A stretch of DNA of 64,000 nucleotides from Amoebidium appalachense (lineage: Eukaryota > Ichthyosporea). Of this stretch, positions 1 through 27,398 are shown in pieces. Location of the stretch: contig CAVNZM010000009.1 in NCBI GenBank assembly GCA_963693365.1, forward strand, positions 6,324,001 through 6,388,000, in the 5' to 3' direction. Every line of letters begins with the position of its first letter. The first letter of the stretch is position 1. The notes under the pieces were generated by a model that saw nothing but the letters and a program-made list of their open reading frames with translations, ran no database searches and was not told where the DNA came from. The position numbers were made by a program, and so were the translations under genes.

Positions 1-831
1 CCCTCGCTGCGTGCACCAACGTGCAATCCCCTCAAACTCGATTTCCCTGAGGATAGCGTCGTGAATTTACCGAATTTGCCGAAATTACGTCGTCTTCAAG
101 CGTCTTTACTTTACGGGAATTTCCATGTTCCTGCCGGGATGATAGAGGACCTTAGGGTGATGGGCCACTCCTATACGGCCGATCGCATTCTGACGGCCAG
201 CCTCCTGTCCGTCTTTGTACGCACCTTGGAGCTGAAGAATGTAGGGTGGCCTGATTCAGCCAATCAGCTGCCGGCGCTAAAGCATTTAGCGTTGCTCGTG
301 CTCGAAAACGTCGCGATTGCGGAGTCGGCGATGGATCTATCCAATCACCCGCAACTGCGCCAGTGCACCTTAGCGAGAGTGCCGATTCGTACTCTCGGAC
401 GACCATGCAACCAATCACAATTAAGGAAAGTGGTCATATCGAATACCTACCAGCTCGCAGACCTAAATGGGCTTTCCGGTAACGCATCTACAGATGTGAA
501 GATTATAAGCGCCGATTCTTTAACGAACCTAAACGGGTTGTCCGGATGCGCGGCGCTACGGTCGCTCGATATTCACGCTTGCACAGAACTGACAGACATC
601 AGCGGATTGGCCGGCGTTCCAATCAAAGAGATCCGTTTGTGGCACCTGCACGGTGTCACAAACATTGACGCGCTGTCGGAAATCCCTGGGGTTACCAAGG
701 TTTCTTTAATCAGCATGGCCGGTCTTACAGACTTGACCCCTCTCTTGCGATGTACCTCTTTGCGTTTCTTGGCCTTGCACGACCTTCCAAATGCAGACGT
801 CCTGCAGATTAGCGGTCACCCAACCGTGTAA
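1..831 (+). pseudogene. LRR protein fragment, left copy A (5' end outside window)
   Basis: Leucine-rich-repeat protein, open from the window edge to TAA at 829-831. Irregular LRR units of about 20-24 residues recur, with motifs such as LADLNGLSG, LTNLNGLSG, LTDISGLAG and LTDLTPLL. The closest relative is the minus-strand copy at 4850-6672: both share SYTADRI/SHTADRI, VFVRTLE, WPDSANQL, LSNHPQLRQCTL and TLGRPCNQS. Two lesions show against that copy. Near bases 27-32 there is an extra C (CCCC against CCC), so bases 1-30 match only in another frame. At the 3' end GTG TAA replaces the codons that continue for about 40 more residues in the other copy, and homologous but untranslatable sequence follows to about 1000. 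I read it as a decaying duplicate. LRR homology is clear; the function (probably a substrate adaptor, from the F-box of the other copy) is inferred. Confidence 0.7.
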
Positions 832-989
832 TCAATCACTCTGGGGAAGAGGGAACAAAGGCACGCGGGCGAGCTTTCATTGTCGTGTCCGAATTTACAC
901 ACGGTGAATGCACGGCCACTTGACAGGCTGCATGAGGATGAGTAGCCATGCAGGTTGCTTACGTAAGAGGCGGGTTTCCGCACAACTCC

Positions 990-1584
990 TACACACACGC
1001 AAGCGAGGACACAGGCACTTACACATATGCGCGCACGTGTGCGAACACACAGACACACACGCACATGCGTGCACGCACACACTCACACACACTCACACAC
1101 TCACACACTCACTCACACCTACATTATCATGCACACGCCACCCTTACATGATTGGAAACATCTGCACATGCATGTACCTAAACGTCAATGCACTAGCACA
1201 TCCACCTGCATACACACATACATGCAAATGCTCACAAGACTAAGAGCATGCCTGAGCTCAGACACACGGGGGCTGTTGCTCAGCGAGAGAGACAGAAAAA
1301 GAGAGAGAAGTTGTGTGTGCGTGTGTGTTGGGGGGGGGGGGGGGGGGGGGGGGAGGTCTGTGTGTGTGTATGTTTGCTTGTTTGTTTTTTTGTGTACTTT
1401 CCCATACGTAACACACAGGGGGAGGGGGAGGGGTTAGGGTGGACGGGGGGAGAGAGAGAGGGGGGGGGGGGGGGAGGGCACACACAAGCACAAACAGGCA
1501 CACACGCGCACACGCACACGGTGTCACATTCCCACGTGCGTGTACATACACTGACGCACACGTACACACAGTATATACACACAT

Positions 1585-1628
<44 letters not shown>

Positions 1629-1900
1629 ACACACACACGTACACACACACAGACATCCACACACACGCATATAGGCAAGCACACACGCCTGCAGGCACGG
1701 GTGCACCTAGATAGGTACACATGCGTGTGCACCCCCCACCCCACCACCACCACCACCACACACACGCACGCGCGCACGAACGCACGCACACACGCACACA
1801 AAGAAACACTCGCACATGTGCGCAGATTCACGGGCGCAAAGACCCACGTACATGCACACACACCACCTTGGAAAGTTCTATGGTTAAAACACGTTCCGAT
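990..1900. repeat. CA-rich microsatellite block, left arm
   Basis: (CA)n-rich sequence with two G tracts (1331-1352, 1459-1474). The longest pure (CA)n is about 1590-1625. Open frames on both strands are translations of the repeat. Confidence 0.85.
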
Positions 1901-2240
1901 AAACATCTCTTTTTTTCTCTGCAGCAGCTGCTGCGACGCACATGGCAAACGCCAGCAGCGACCAGAGAATAAACGAATCGGATTCTAGTCGGTGCCACAC
2001 CGTCCCGTCAGTGTGTGGCCAATGTTACCAAATATGGTTAAGCAGTCCTATTATGAATCTAAATTTGCCATATATGGCGTGTATAGCGGTATTTCTTAAT
2101 CTAATCGGTCATCCAGGAATAAGGGGAACATAGAATTTTAGCCCGGAGACTGAGTAGAAATCCATCGCTTAGCTATGCCATGGTGGTGGCGGTGGTGGTG
2201 GTTATGGTTGCGCCCGGCGGCTGGGGGGGGGGGGGGGGGA

Positions 2241-2276
<36 letters not shown>

Positions 2277-2280
2277 GGGG

Positions 2281-2614
2281 ATAATGAGCATAAGCGGTTG
2301 TGTGGTGATTCACAAGTTCCCTATTCTGATTTTTCGGCTCTCTAACTATCCTAGTAACGCGAGTTTGCAGGGTTTTTCCGATGTGCATGCTTTAAATTTA
2401 GTGCGACTATCTCTTGCCTAGGATTTTGTTATTATGCACTTGCTTGTATGTAAATTGATACATGCATGTCTTCTCGCGACTTTAATTTGCCTGCTGTAAA
2501 TGTGGTGGTTGTTGTCGTCGTGGTTGGGGGGAGAGTTGGGGGTAGTCATGGAAATGGGTAACAATGGATGGGTTGAAATTTCTTTGCCTTTGCCTTCCTC
2601 TTTTTTTTTTTTTT

Positions 2615-2657
<43 letters not shown>

Positions 2658-3035
2658 CATTGGCAATAAAGCTACGGTATGCAAACCCTAATTAGATAGC
2701 TATAGACTAAGAACTGTATCGTAATGAGTTGGTTTGTCAAACTAATAATGAGCTTGTACAGGAAGTGAGATTAGGTGCTGTACATGCTGTTACTATATTA
2801 GCGTCCTATTGTTATATATTAACTGTTGACAATGTGTATGTCTATAGGAAGCAAGAGAAACATTTCACGTATATACGTGTTTGTATTTGGTATATCTCGT
2901 TCCGTGGATATCTGGTGAAGATTCAAGCCTATATCTCGCGCGAATGGCGATTGCACTACGACATATATCCATTCGATCTACGTAACTAACAATCATAATA
3001 CTGATAAATCGAGAAAAACTTTGCATTCAACCATT
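2281..3035. other. Palindrome 1 spacer, no gene seen
   Basis: About 750 bases of mostly AT-rich unique sequence with a T-tract/G-tract pair at 2601-2656. The 86-codon frame at 2729-2989 has no recognisable family and I do not call it a gene. Confidence 0.5.
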
Positions 3036-3036
3036 T

Positions 3037-3085
<49 letters not shown>

Positions 3086-3537
3086 AAAAAAAAAAAAAAA
3101 GCCGCCCGGGGCAACCATAACTATAACCACCACCTACTCCACCACCACCATGGCATACCAATAGCTATGTGTTTCTATCATCCGGGCTGAAATCATGACC
3201 CTTATTACTGGATGACCAATTACATTAGTATAGTAGTACCCCGATGCCTTCTATATACGGAAATTTCTAGACCCATACTTGGACTGCTTAACCATATTTG
3301 GTAACATTGGCCACGCACTGCCGGGACGATGTGACATGGCACCGGTTGGGATCCGAATCGTTCATTTCCTGGTTGCTGGCGTGAGCTACATACGGTGGAA
3401 GAGCTGTGGAGAAAAAGAGAAAGGTTTAGTGGAATGTTTTATTTGGAAAACCCTCAAGTTTAGTAGTTTCGCAGGGTGTGTGTGCGTGCAAGAAATGTGT
3501 CCGGGTGCCTGACCGTGCATGCTATGGAGCTGTGGGG

Positions 3538-3600
<63 letters not shown>

Positions 3601-4101
3601 CGTGCACGCACGTGCGCTTGTGTGCACGTGCGCTTGTGTGGGTGTTGTGCTCGCGCAGCACGTGTGCGTAGTGTGTCTGTGTGTGTCATGGTGTGTGTGT
3701 GTGTGTGTGTGTCACAGATAATGTGCGTACTACTATATGTATGTGTGTGTGCACGTGCATCGGTGTATGTGTGCCTGCATACGTGCGCACATGCTTGCAT
3801 GTGTGTTTGCTTGCTTGTGTGTGTGTGTGTGTGTACATGTATATGTGAATGTGTGTGCATGTGTGCGTGTGTGCGTGTGTGTGTGCCTGTGTCTCGGTTA
3901 TTGCGTGTGCCCATCTTTCTCCCTCGGTCACCCCCAACCCCCCCCCCCTCCCCACCTCCCCACCTCCCCACCTCCCCCTCCCCCCCCCCAACTCTCTCTG
4001 CCCCTGTCTCCTGTGTGTGTGTGTATGGGAGCAACCACTAAAGCAGGCATGCAGAGGACCACACACACACACACACACACACATACACACGCACACACAC
4101 G

Positions 4102-4190
<89 letters not shown>

Positions 4191-4760
4191 CACACACGCA
4201 AACACACACAGACCCCCCCTCTTTCCCCGACCGCCCGTACACACACATTCTCTCTCTCTTAACGTGAGTGTCCGGTTGCCGGCGCACGTGCATGACCTTA
4301 GTCTTGGGTGTTTGTGTGCACATGTGCCTGTATGTGTGCATCTATGTGTATGCTTGTGCACATGGATGCAACTGCGCATTTTAGGCACATGGATGTTGTC
4401 TGTGCACCAAAGCGCGTGCGTACGTGCGTGCGTGTGTGAGTAGTGTACGTGTGTGTGTGCGTAGTTGTCTATGTGTGTGTGTTTGTGTGCCTGTGTGTGT
4501 GTGTTGTGGGTGTGTGTGTGTGTGCGCTTGCGTGAGCGTGTGTCTGTGTCTGTGTGTGTGTGCGCCTGTGCGTGTGTGTTGTGGGTGGGTGTGCGCGCGC
4601 TTGCGTGAGCGTGAGCGTGTGTGTGTGTCTGTGTGTGTGCGCATGCACGTGTGTGTGCGTGTGCCCATGCGCACGTGTGTGTGCATACATGCATGTATGC
4701 ACGTGCATGGATGTGGGTATGCATGGATGTGGGTGCACACATACGCATCCATGCTTGCAA
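3538..4760. repeat. TG/CA microsatellite block, right arm
   Basis: (TG)n at 3539-3592, degenerate TG-rich sequence, a C-rich stretch at 3930-3995, and (CA)n at 4066-4187, then TG-rich sequence to 4760. It is the counterpart of the CA block in the left arm but has expanded independently. Confidence 0.85.
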
Positions 4761-4849
4761 TCAAGAATACACGTATGCACAACGGAAGATCTTTATATCT
4801 AAGGATTGTGAGTAAACCCACCTCTTACGTAAGTAACCTACATACATGG

Positions 4850-6672
4850 CTACTCATCCACATGCGGCCTGTCAAGCACCTTTCCGTTCACCGTGCGTAA
4901 TTTCGGACACGACGAAAGGTCCCCCACCCGCACTAGGTCGTCTTGCCCCACATTCATCAATTCGAGGGTTGGGTGGCCGGAAATCTGCCATACGGAAGCA
5001 TTTGGAATCTCCGATATATCCAAAATGCGCAGAGAAGTACACCCCATAAGGGGCGAACTGTCTCTTAGATTCAACATGTGGTTTAAAGAAACACCTGCAA
5101 CCCCCGGGATTTCCGCCAGTGGGCCGATGCTTGTGACTCTGGGCAGGTTCTCCAAATGGACCTCTCTGATTGGCAGGCCAGCCACCCCGCCGATATCCCT
5201 CAGCTCTCCGCAATAGGCAATTCTGAGCGACCGTAGCGCCGCGCATCCGGACAACCCTTCAAGGCTTGTTAAAGAATGGGTCTCCAAAATCTCCACGTCT
5301 GTCAATGTGTTTCCGGAAAGCCCGTTTAGGTCTGCCAGCTGGTTGGCTTGAGTTATGGAGACTTTCTTTAATCGTGATTGGTTGCATGGACGGCCGAGGG
5401 TGCGAATCGGCACTCTCGTTAACGTGCACTGGCGCAGTTGCGGGTGATTGGATAGATCGATCGCCAACTCCGCCATCGCGACGTCTTCGAGCATGAGCGA
5501 CGTTAAATGCTTTAACGCCAGCAGCTGATTGGCTGAATCGGGCCACCGTACATTCTTCATCTCCAAAGTGCGCACAAAGACGCACAGGAGGATGGCCGTT
5601 GGAATGCGATCGGCCGTATGGGAGTAGCCTGTAAGTATAACGTCCTCTGTCACAGTGGAAGGGACACAGACGTTTCCGCCAAATGAAGACGCTCGAAGCC
5701 GTCGTAACTTGGGCAGATGCGGTAGATTCAAGACGCTATGCCTAGAGAAATCGAGTTTGAGGGATTGCACGTCGGTGCACGCGGCGAGGGCACCCAGGTT
5801 AATGGGGTGCCCGTCAACATCAAAATACTGTTCATAGTCGATATCCAAGTGGGTGTCGCACACGCTTGGAGAAATCCATCCAATGTCCCCTGGTTTCATC
5901 GACCACCACGGCCCGAACGGACCGGACGCTTGGGCACTCGCGCAACAGTGCATACAGTGGGATCGATGAGCACAGGACCGTACAAAAAGAAGTCGATCGC
6001 GGTGAGGTTTACGGGCAACGACGCCTGCGGAAACACCGAGGGAATGGCGAATTGGTTCGTCTTGAGCGAGACCAATTTGGGGCACATTGTTAGCGACGAC
6101 ATGACAGTTGGCTCTTCCATTAGCCATTCGGTTTGGTTTTCGAACTCGACTCTGCGCAATGTCGGGCCCAACTCGTCGAGAAAAATACACACGCACGTGT
6201 GGTAGAGTCTGGCGCAAAAATCGACATTGTTTGCGTCACCCACCGCCCATACACCTTCGTGCATAAACACCAGCGTATCCAAACATGGCAATTCAGCCAG
6301 TTTTCGCGCCAATAACCTCAACATGAAAAACACCGCGTTACCGAGCCCCGTTCGTTCGCGGTCCGTATGTTTCAAATCGCACATCACGTCGTCGACGACA
6401 TTCACCTTTCCGATCGCGACTTTCCACGCGTCCAAAAATCGGGGTACGGTATATGTCTATTCCTCCTGGCTCACGCGAGAGTCGCCTACTGCACGCAAAG
6501 GTTGCAGGGTTTGTTTCGATTGTCCCGGTGGGATGACGATTTCTAGGGTGCCGGGAGCTGAGGATCTAGCTAGATACGCCATGCGGCGGCACGTGAGCGA
6601 GAGGGTGGATCGTTGCTTCAATTTAAGGTAGCCAATAATATGAGCCAAAATTTCATCGGGGAGCAACGCCAT
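4850..6672 (-). pseudogene. F-box/LRR protein, right copy B, frame-disrupted
   Basis: The frame starts MALLPDEILAHIIGYL, followed by LSLTCRRMAYLARS, a typical F-box pattern that would bind Skp1 in an SCF ubiquitin ligase. LRRs follow to about 4900 and the frame ends RPHVDE-stop at 4850. The ATG at 6672 lies just after a CTCTGCAG acceptor-like string, so an upstream exon is possible. The coding path is broken: an in-frame TAG at 6457-6459, after which the same frame continues plausibly to about 5930, then one or two frame changes between about 5960 and 5860 before the LRR frame used from there to the end. The lesions could be real decay or assembly errors. The gene converges on its paralogue at 1-831 within a palindrome. 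Family assignment is firm; substrate unknown. Confidence 0.7.
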
Positions 6673-7873
6673 TGGGCAGCCTGCAGAGTGGAAAACGGGG
6701 GAAGGTGGAAGCAAGGGGTGGTGGGTGGGGAGAATGTGTGGGTGGTTGTGTTTGTGTGTGTGTGTTGGGGGGGGGGGGGGGGGGGGGGGGGAGGGGGGGG
6801 GGGGGGAGGGGGAAGGGTTTTTTTATTGTTTGGGTGTGTGGATGGGTGGTTGTGTGTGGGTGGATGGGTGTAAACGTTCGTAATTGGATGGGTGGATGAG
6901 TGTGTGTGTGTGTGTGTGTGTTGGAGGGGGGGGGGGGAGGGGGGGGAAGGTAAAGTGGCGGTACATTAGTGATGGCTAATTGGATCTTACCATTTGTCAC
7001 CTCAGCAAACAAACACACGCCCTAAACGCGAGATACAGACACAGGCCTCCATGCGCGACCACAAACACAGACACACACGCACATACACACACACACGCAC
7101 ACCAACACGCATTACCGAAACAAACAAGCAAGCACATGGGTGGGGATTGAAGAGGACTGACAAAAATAATATAATGTGCAGAAGAGAGAACCAACCAGAC
7201 ATCCACAGAACTCGAGTCTAATTGATATTCACCTCTCAAGCAAGCCCTGCCTATTAACTACTGGCGGCGGAGGAGGAGGGGGGGGGGGGGGGGAGGTGGG
7301 GGGTGGGAGGGGTGAGAAGGGGGGGGGGGGGGGGGAGCGGAGAGAAGAGGTGGGGGGAGGGGGGGTATCCATCTGCATCCAAAGCTGAGTATTAAAAAGC
7401 CCATCCTTCCCCTCCCCCCTCCCCCAACGGGACCCCCGACTTCTCTTCCTTTTTTAATTGGGCTTGGTGGGCATAATGGATACGGGGCAGAGAAAGGGCA
7501 GTAAGGGGGACAACCAAAGGATGTTCAGAAGGGAAAGCGGCAGCCTCAATTTTTTTTTTTTTTTGGGGGGGGGGGGGGAGGGGTTTTAAGGGGAGGGGCG
7601 GTTGGGGAGCGGGGGTAGGGGCGGGGGGGGGGGGGGGGGGGGGGGGGGGAAGGGGGGAGGGGTTGGGGGGGGGGGGACCGGGGACATAGGCAGGATAGGG
7701 GGGAGGGGAGGGGGGATGTGGGAGGAGGCAACAAGGATAGCTCGGCAGGGATGGGAGCAGAATGCCATAGAGAGGAAAACCTTTGTGGCGTGCTGATGCT
7801 ATGAACATGGCAAGGAAAAGGAGGCAACACACACAGTGAGAAAGGAGGGGCGGAAGACGCACACCAACACGCC

Positions 7874-7922
<49 letters not shown>

Positions 7923-8430
7923 CACACACAGAGAGATATGGGGGGGGGGGGGAGAGAGAGAGTGTGTGTGTGTGTGTGTGTGTGAGGGAGGAGGGGAGGG
8001 AGGGAGGGGGGAGGGAGGGAGTGAGGGAGAGAAAGGGAGGGAGTGAGCAAGGGAGTGAGTAAGGGAGGGGGAGAGGGACTCGGGGAAGGAGGGAGGGAGG
8101 GAGCCAGAAAGTGAAAGAAAGACTCGGAGGAGGAGGAAGGGCGGGTAGAAGAGAGGGAGGGAGAGAGATGGATAGAAGAAGGGAGGAGAAAGAGAGAGGG
8201 AGAGACAGTGTGTGTGTGTGCATCTACGAATGAGATAGTGTGACAGAGAAATGAATACAAGCGCGGAGGAAAGAGAGGGCAAGTGTGAATAACCTTCCCC
8301 CCTCCGCCTCCCCCTCCCCTTCCCCCCTCCCCCACCCACCCTCTCCTCCTTCCCCACAAGAACACAACATTCCATTCTAGCCACCCCACTTCCAACCCTA
8401 ACCCTTCCCCTGGCCCTGAAAGTCTCTTTT
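6673..8430. other. Simple-sequence stretch, no supported gene
   Basis: G tracts (6770-6806, 7278-7345, 7565-7680), purine-rich GGGA repeats (7984-8200) and (CA)n at 7876-7925. Long proline/serine or glycine frames here are repeat translations. Short unique islands at 7160-7260, 7400-7550 and 7740-7850 could hold exons of the gene beginning at 8616, but I could not join them in frame. Confidence 0.5.
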
Positions 8431-8616
8431 TCACACACTGTCGGTATACTTGCACATGAACCAGCAATTGAAACACATCAATTCCACAACTTTCATGATA
8501 AGTGCCACATCTATGAAACATTTACATATTGTCCACAACTGATGCGGTGTAGTGTGCTTACCTTGGGTAGGATCACCGGCCAGCATGGGCGCAGGCCCAA
8601 ACGTAGACCGAGGCAT
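8431..8616 (-). CDS. Possible first exon of an unrecognised gene
   Basis: A frame opens with ATG at 8616 (MPRSTFGPAPMLAGDPTQ) and reaches GTAAGC, a good donor, after 18 codons at about 8562. If unspliced it would encode 61 residues. Base composition is balanced, unlike the repeats below it, and a paired CRE-like element lies about 450 bases upstream. I do not recognise the protein and could not identify the following exon with confidence. It may be a short unspliced gene or chance. Confidence 0.25.
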   Translation of the reverse strand: MPRSTFGPAPMLAGDPTQGKHTTPHQLWTICKCFIDVALIMKVVELMCFNCWFMCKYTDSV

Positions 8617-9537
8617 GGTGCCAGGAAATCTGGCGGGCTCTTAGCCTAACAAGCCTTAGTGAAAGGGGCTTTAAGGGCAAATCATCGGTTATGTAAGGTC
8701 AAGCAAACTATGTCAGAAGGACAAAGAAAACGATCACGTGGATGTGGATGGCATGGGCTGAGGGGTGGGATGGGCTAAGCGCGCCTGACCAGAGGGGTGG
8801 GAGGGAATCAAGAGACCCGCCGCATGTTTAGACGAAATCTAAGGGAGTAGCTGTGGTGTTGCGTTTACAACTATGCGTGAACACGTTCCTATTTGCATTC
8901 AATGTTCAATGTTCACACCAACCGTAGGCTATGCATGTTCTTTCATGCAACGTTGGGGGTTTTCACGTTGACTGCATCGGTGCACAACATTCTCACGTTC
9001 CAGAGGGCCGTGACATTCTTCACAACGTATACAGGGCCCGGGAAAAACCAAGGGACTTCCACGGTGACGTCATGATGACGTCATTCAGTGTTAAAACACT
9101 GAAACATAGCTGGGCCAGCCAGCCGCTGTGTGACGATTTACGTAGGCAGATACGTGCCCCTCCACCTACCACCCGAACAGTTCATCTAATAAACCACAGG
9201 GAAACTACATAGAAGGAATATAACAAAGCCAAAAACCAATGGCTAAAGGAAAAAAAACACCAATAATAAATAACACTGAAACTTGGCCAACACATAACGT
9301 TGACACCGACAGATACCGGGCTTTGTAAGTTACGAGATCACCCACTGCCATACGTAAAAAAGACATCGAGCTGTCCTGTTTATCTCCACTGTACGTTTGT
9401 TCTCCATCAACAAAACTTTCACACAGCGAAAGCCTAAGATCATTGTTAAACATACGGAACTTTACGAACGAAATACTTCCTTCCTGGCAGATCAACCCCT
9501 CGGCCTGAACAAATGTTGGGTTCAACAGACAGACTAT

Positions 9538-9603
<66 letters not shown>

Positions 9604-9796
9604 ACCGCGGACACACAGGCACACACAACCCCAGCAGGCGTCCTTTCTTTGACATTTCAAAAGGTAAAACAGCAAAGGATAGTCCAAGTTTACATATCAT
9701 ACAAACTTTGACACAATTTGAAATTTACGCTAACAAGCAAGCTCTGAAAGGCCAGGGGGAGAAACGATAACCATGAATTTCACATCCCACTACGAC
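8617..9796. other. Intergenic region between the 8616 start and the GLE1 stop
   Basis: Mostly unique sequence, with a 49-base C tract at 9541-9589 followed by (CA)n. No tRNA or coding frame that I can support. The tandem TGACGTCA sites are annotated separately. Confidence 0.5.
9065..9083. promoter_or_regulatory. Two tandem CRE/ATF-like palindromes
   Basis: TGACGTCA at 9065-9072 and again at 9076-9083, spaced one helical turn (11 bases) apart. This 8-mer is the known binding site of CREB/ATF bZIP dimers. The pair lies about 450 bases upstream of the possible minus-strand start at 8616. Regulatory function is inferred. Confidence 0.4.
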
Positions 9797-24630
<14,834 letters not shown>

Positions 24631-25437
24631 GTTACGCTTCGCTTTCACTGCCAAAGGATTTCTCGTTGTCCAGGCCGTAATTTGCGGTGTTTCCCAGAGT
24701 TTTACGTGCCAACAACTGTATTTGTGCTTGCCCGTTTAAAGCGACTGAAATGCGAACATGTGCTTCTTGCTTACTAATTGGCAGAACCGATTCTCACTAC
24801 CAAAGCGACAAACTCCTGGAAATTCTATAAGTGAACGGGCAACATCTCCTGCTGAACAACCCCTTGGTGCGATGTTGTGTTTTCCAAACGAACTCCTTTG
24901 CTGCCTCACCTGCCTGGCCAAAAAAGACTATCCAGCGCCACATTCGCCCTTGCACTCTCCACAATTAACCTACATACACCACACACTTCAAATCACAGTT
25001 ACCACACACTTCATTAAACATCTACTAAAGTAAGTGAGACGCTTTCGCGCCAACGACCAGAGGGTTGCGTAACAAGGAAAGGGGGGCTCAAAGATTTGAA
25101 AGTTGAACTTTGGCTACCCTCGGTCGCAATTACCTCGGTTTTGCGGCGAAGGTTGGCTGAATGTTCGGGAATATTTCCGTCCAGGGGGTTTATGATTGGG
25201 TAAGAATGGCCTCTGGCAGCTCTGCAGCGTCATGACCTGAACAACTTGAACGAGACTTGCTTGACGAACTGTGAGAGGACTAACTCGTACTGACGTGTTG
25301 CCGCACGTGCGACGTTTTAACATCTACTCAGGCGGCAAAAAAAAAAAAAAAGAAAAAAAAAAAGAAAGGAGACACCGCCTCAGTAGGTGGTAGGTGAGAG
25401 GAAGGGTTTTGGTGATTTTTGTGTGTTGGGCTATAAA
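24631..25437. promoter_or_regulatory. Divergent intergenic region between GLE1 and UBL5
   Basis: 807 bases of mostly unique sequence separate the two divergent starts, so both promoters probably lie here. TTTCGCGCC at 25043-25051 matches the E2F/DP consensus TTTSGCGC. An A-rich stretch lies at 25339-25366. TATAAA at 25433-25438 ends at the UBL5 start codon. Short open frames (24758-25033 plus, 25114-25323 minus) match nothing I know. Confidence 0.4.
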
Positions 25438-26050
25438 ATGATTGAGATTACCTGCAACGACCGATTGGGCAAGAAGGTCCGCGTCAAGTGCAAGTATCCT
25501 TTCGATGTTTCCAGCAGCACGCCTTGACGTGCAGATGTGGTTGGTGGGTTGGGGAGGTGGGGAGGTGTGTGTGTGTCTGGTGTGTGTGTGTGTGTGTGTG
25601 GCTGGGGGGGGGGGGGGGGGGGAAGAGGAGGTGGGGTAGTGAGTTGAGAGGCTTAAGTTAGACGGATGCAGTGATATTTATTTTTTGGTTGGATTGGAAC
25701 GTAGGTGGAGACAAGTGCTCTGTCGAGGAAGAGAGTTTGAGGGTACTTGCAAAGCTCGTGAGTTGGTCGAGTTAATGAGAGAGAATGGGAGGTATGTGTT
25801 CGGGGGGGGAGGGGGGGGGGGGGGGGGTGCAGAAAAAAACGAAGAGCAGTTGAGAAGGAAAGTGTGATTGGGCTGGGGTGGGTGGTATGGATGAGTGAAG
25901 TGTTCACGATGACGGCTATACTAAGGTTCTAGAAAGGGTGGTTACCTAGAAGAAGATAGTGAAAGGGTGGTTTGGAGCCTGACTGGCGGAGGTTTGGTGT
26001 GTTTGCATGTGTGTGTGCGCACGCGCCCGCGTTGGGGAAGGTGTGCATGT

Positions 26051-26086
<36 letters not shown>

Positions 26087-27325
26087 GCGAGTGTGTGTGT
26101 GCCGAGAGGAGGGGGGAGGGGGAGGGGTGGAGGGGTTGCATAGCAAGCCGTATGGAAAGTCGTTGAAAGTTCTACCTGTTTTTTTCCTTAACCACCTGCT
26201 AGCGAGGATGACACAATCGGAGACCTGAAGAAGCTAGTTGCTGCACAGACCGGCACACGATGGGAGAAGATTGTACTCAAGAAATGGTGAGTGCTACTTG
26301 TCTGTTTGTGCTCATCTCTGTTTCTTGGACCCTGACCACCCTGTATTGCAACTGCTTTTCCCCCTTTTTTCTGTGTCTCTCTTAACATTATTACTCCCTC
26401 GTTCTCCTGTCCCCCCCCCCCCCTGTCCCCCCCCCCCCCCCCCCCCCCCCCCCCAAGGTCTCTCTGCCTAGTCCTATTGTTGAAGGGGATTTAGAAGCTT
26501 TTTGTGCATGTGTGTGGTTGTATTTGGGTGTCTGCGCCGTACTGTATATGAGTGGATTTTTTATACATCTGGTGGTTCCCCTTAATTTTGTCTTTCCCGT
26601 TCCTTTTCTTTATAATTAATCGATCCTGGGGGGAGGGGGGAGGGAGAGGGGGGAGGGGGGGGGGGGGGGGATGTCTATTGGTGTGTATGTGTGGTTTTGT
26701 TACCATTTTTATTCTATTTTTACCTATTTTTTGTTTGTTTTATATTTGTTTTTACGTATTTAATATTATTACTATTTTTGTTATTGTTATTATTGTTATT
26801 TTTTTTTTTTTGGTGGGGGGGGGGGGGGGGGGGTAGAAGATCTTCGGTTGGGCAGCTTTTGTGTGGAGATATGAATAGGCACGGGCTAAGAGTTGAGTGC
26901 TTGAGTTCAGTTTATTTTTTTATTGGCTTTGTTGTATTATCTACTTCTTGGCTCATGTAGTGACCTGTTGATATTTAGATTTATTCGTGTGTTATTTCAT
27001 GAAACCATCCTTTTTACTGAGAGAAGGGGGTGGTGGGGGGGGTTGACGGCTTTTTTTCCCCTTCTCTCTTTCTCCCTCTCTGCCTCTCTCTCTCCCCTCC
27101 CCCCCCCCCCCCCCCTCTCGCCTTCTCCCCTCTCCCCCCCCCCCCCCTCTCCCCCCTCCCCTTTCCCCCTTCTCTCTCTCCCTCTCTCCCCCCCCCCCCC
27201 CCTCTCCCCCCCCCCTCTCCCTCCCCCCCATTCTCTCTCTCTCTCTTTCTTCCTCCCCCATCCCTCCTCTCCTTCTTTCTTCCGTTCTTTCATTCTTTCT
27301 TCCCTTTTTTTTTTTTTTTTTTTTT

Positions 27326-27398
<73 letters not shown>

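Larger units (their letters stand above)
1..5790. repeat. Large imperfect palindrome 1 (inverted gene duplication)
   Basis: Bases 1 to about 2280 are inverted at about 3036-5790. Matched anchors: 1-831 with about 4950-5790 (LRR gene bodies), 875-990 with 4805-4915 (noncoding flank including TTACGTAAGAGG), and 1980-2220 with 3095-3370 (shared GGCCAATGTTACCAAATATG and ATGCCATGGTGGTGG). Between the anchors each arm holds its own (CA)n/(TG)n and poly-G/C expansion. Identity looks like 75-85% by eye. The inner ends are a G tract at 2222-2276 on the left and a C tract then A tract at 3040-3100 on the right. Confidence 0.8.

Noticed and set aside
990-4760. Many long open frames rich in Thr/His, Cys/Val, Gly or Pro here and throughout the window
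   Set aside because: They are six-frame translations of (CA)n/(TG)n and G/C homopolymers; overlapping frames on both strands are equally open and none has a family motif.
1430-8405. Telomere-like GGGTTAGGG/CCCTAACCC strings (for example near 1433 and 8397)
   Set aside because: Single occurrences only, not arrays, and located inside G- or C-rich filler.
7392-8438. 348-codon Ser/Pro-rich minus-strand frame
   Set aside because: Produced by purine-rich GGGA and G tracts on the other strand; composition follows the repeat exactly.
24758-25033. 91-codon plus-strand frame between GLE1 and UBL5
   Set aside because: No family resemblance; it lies in the presumed divergent promoter region.
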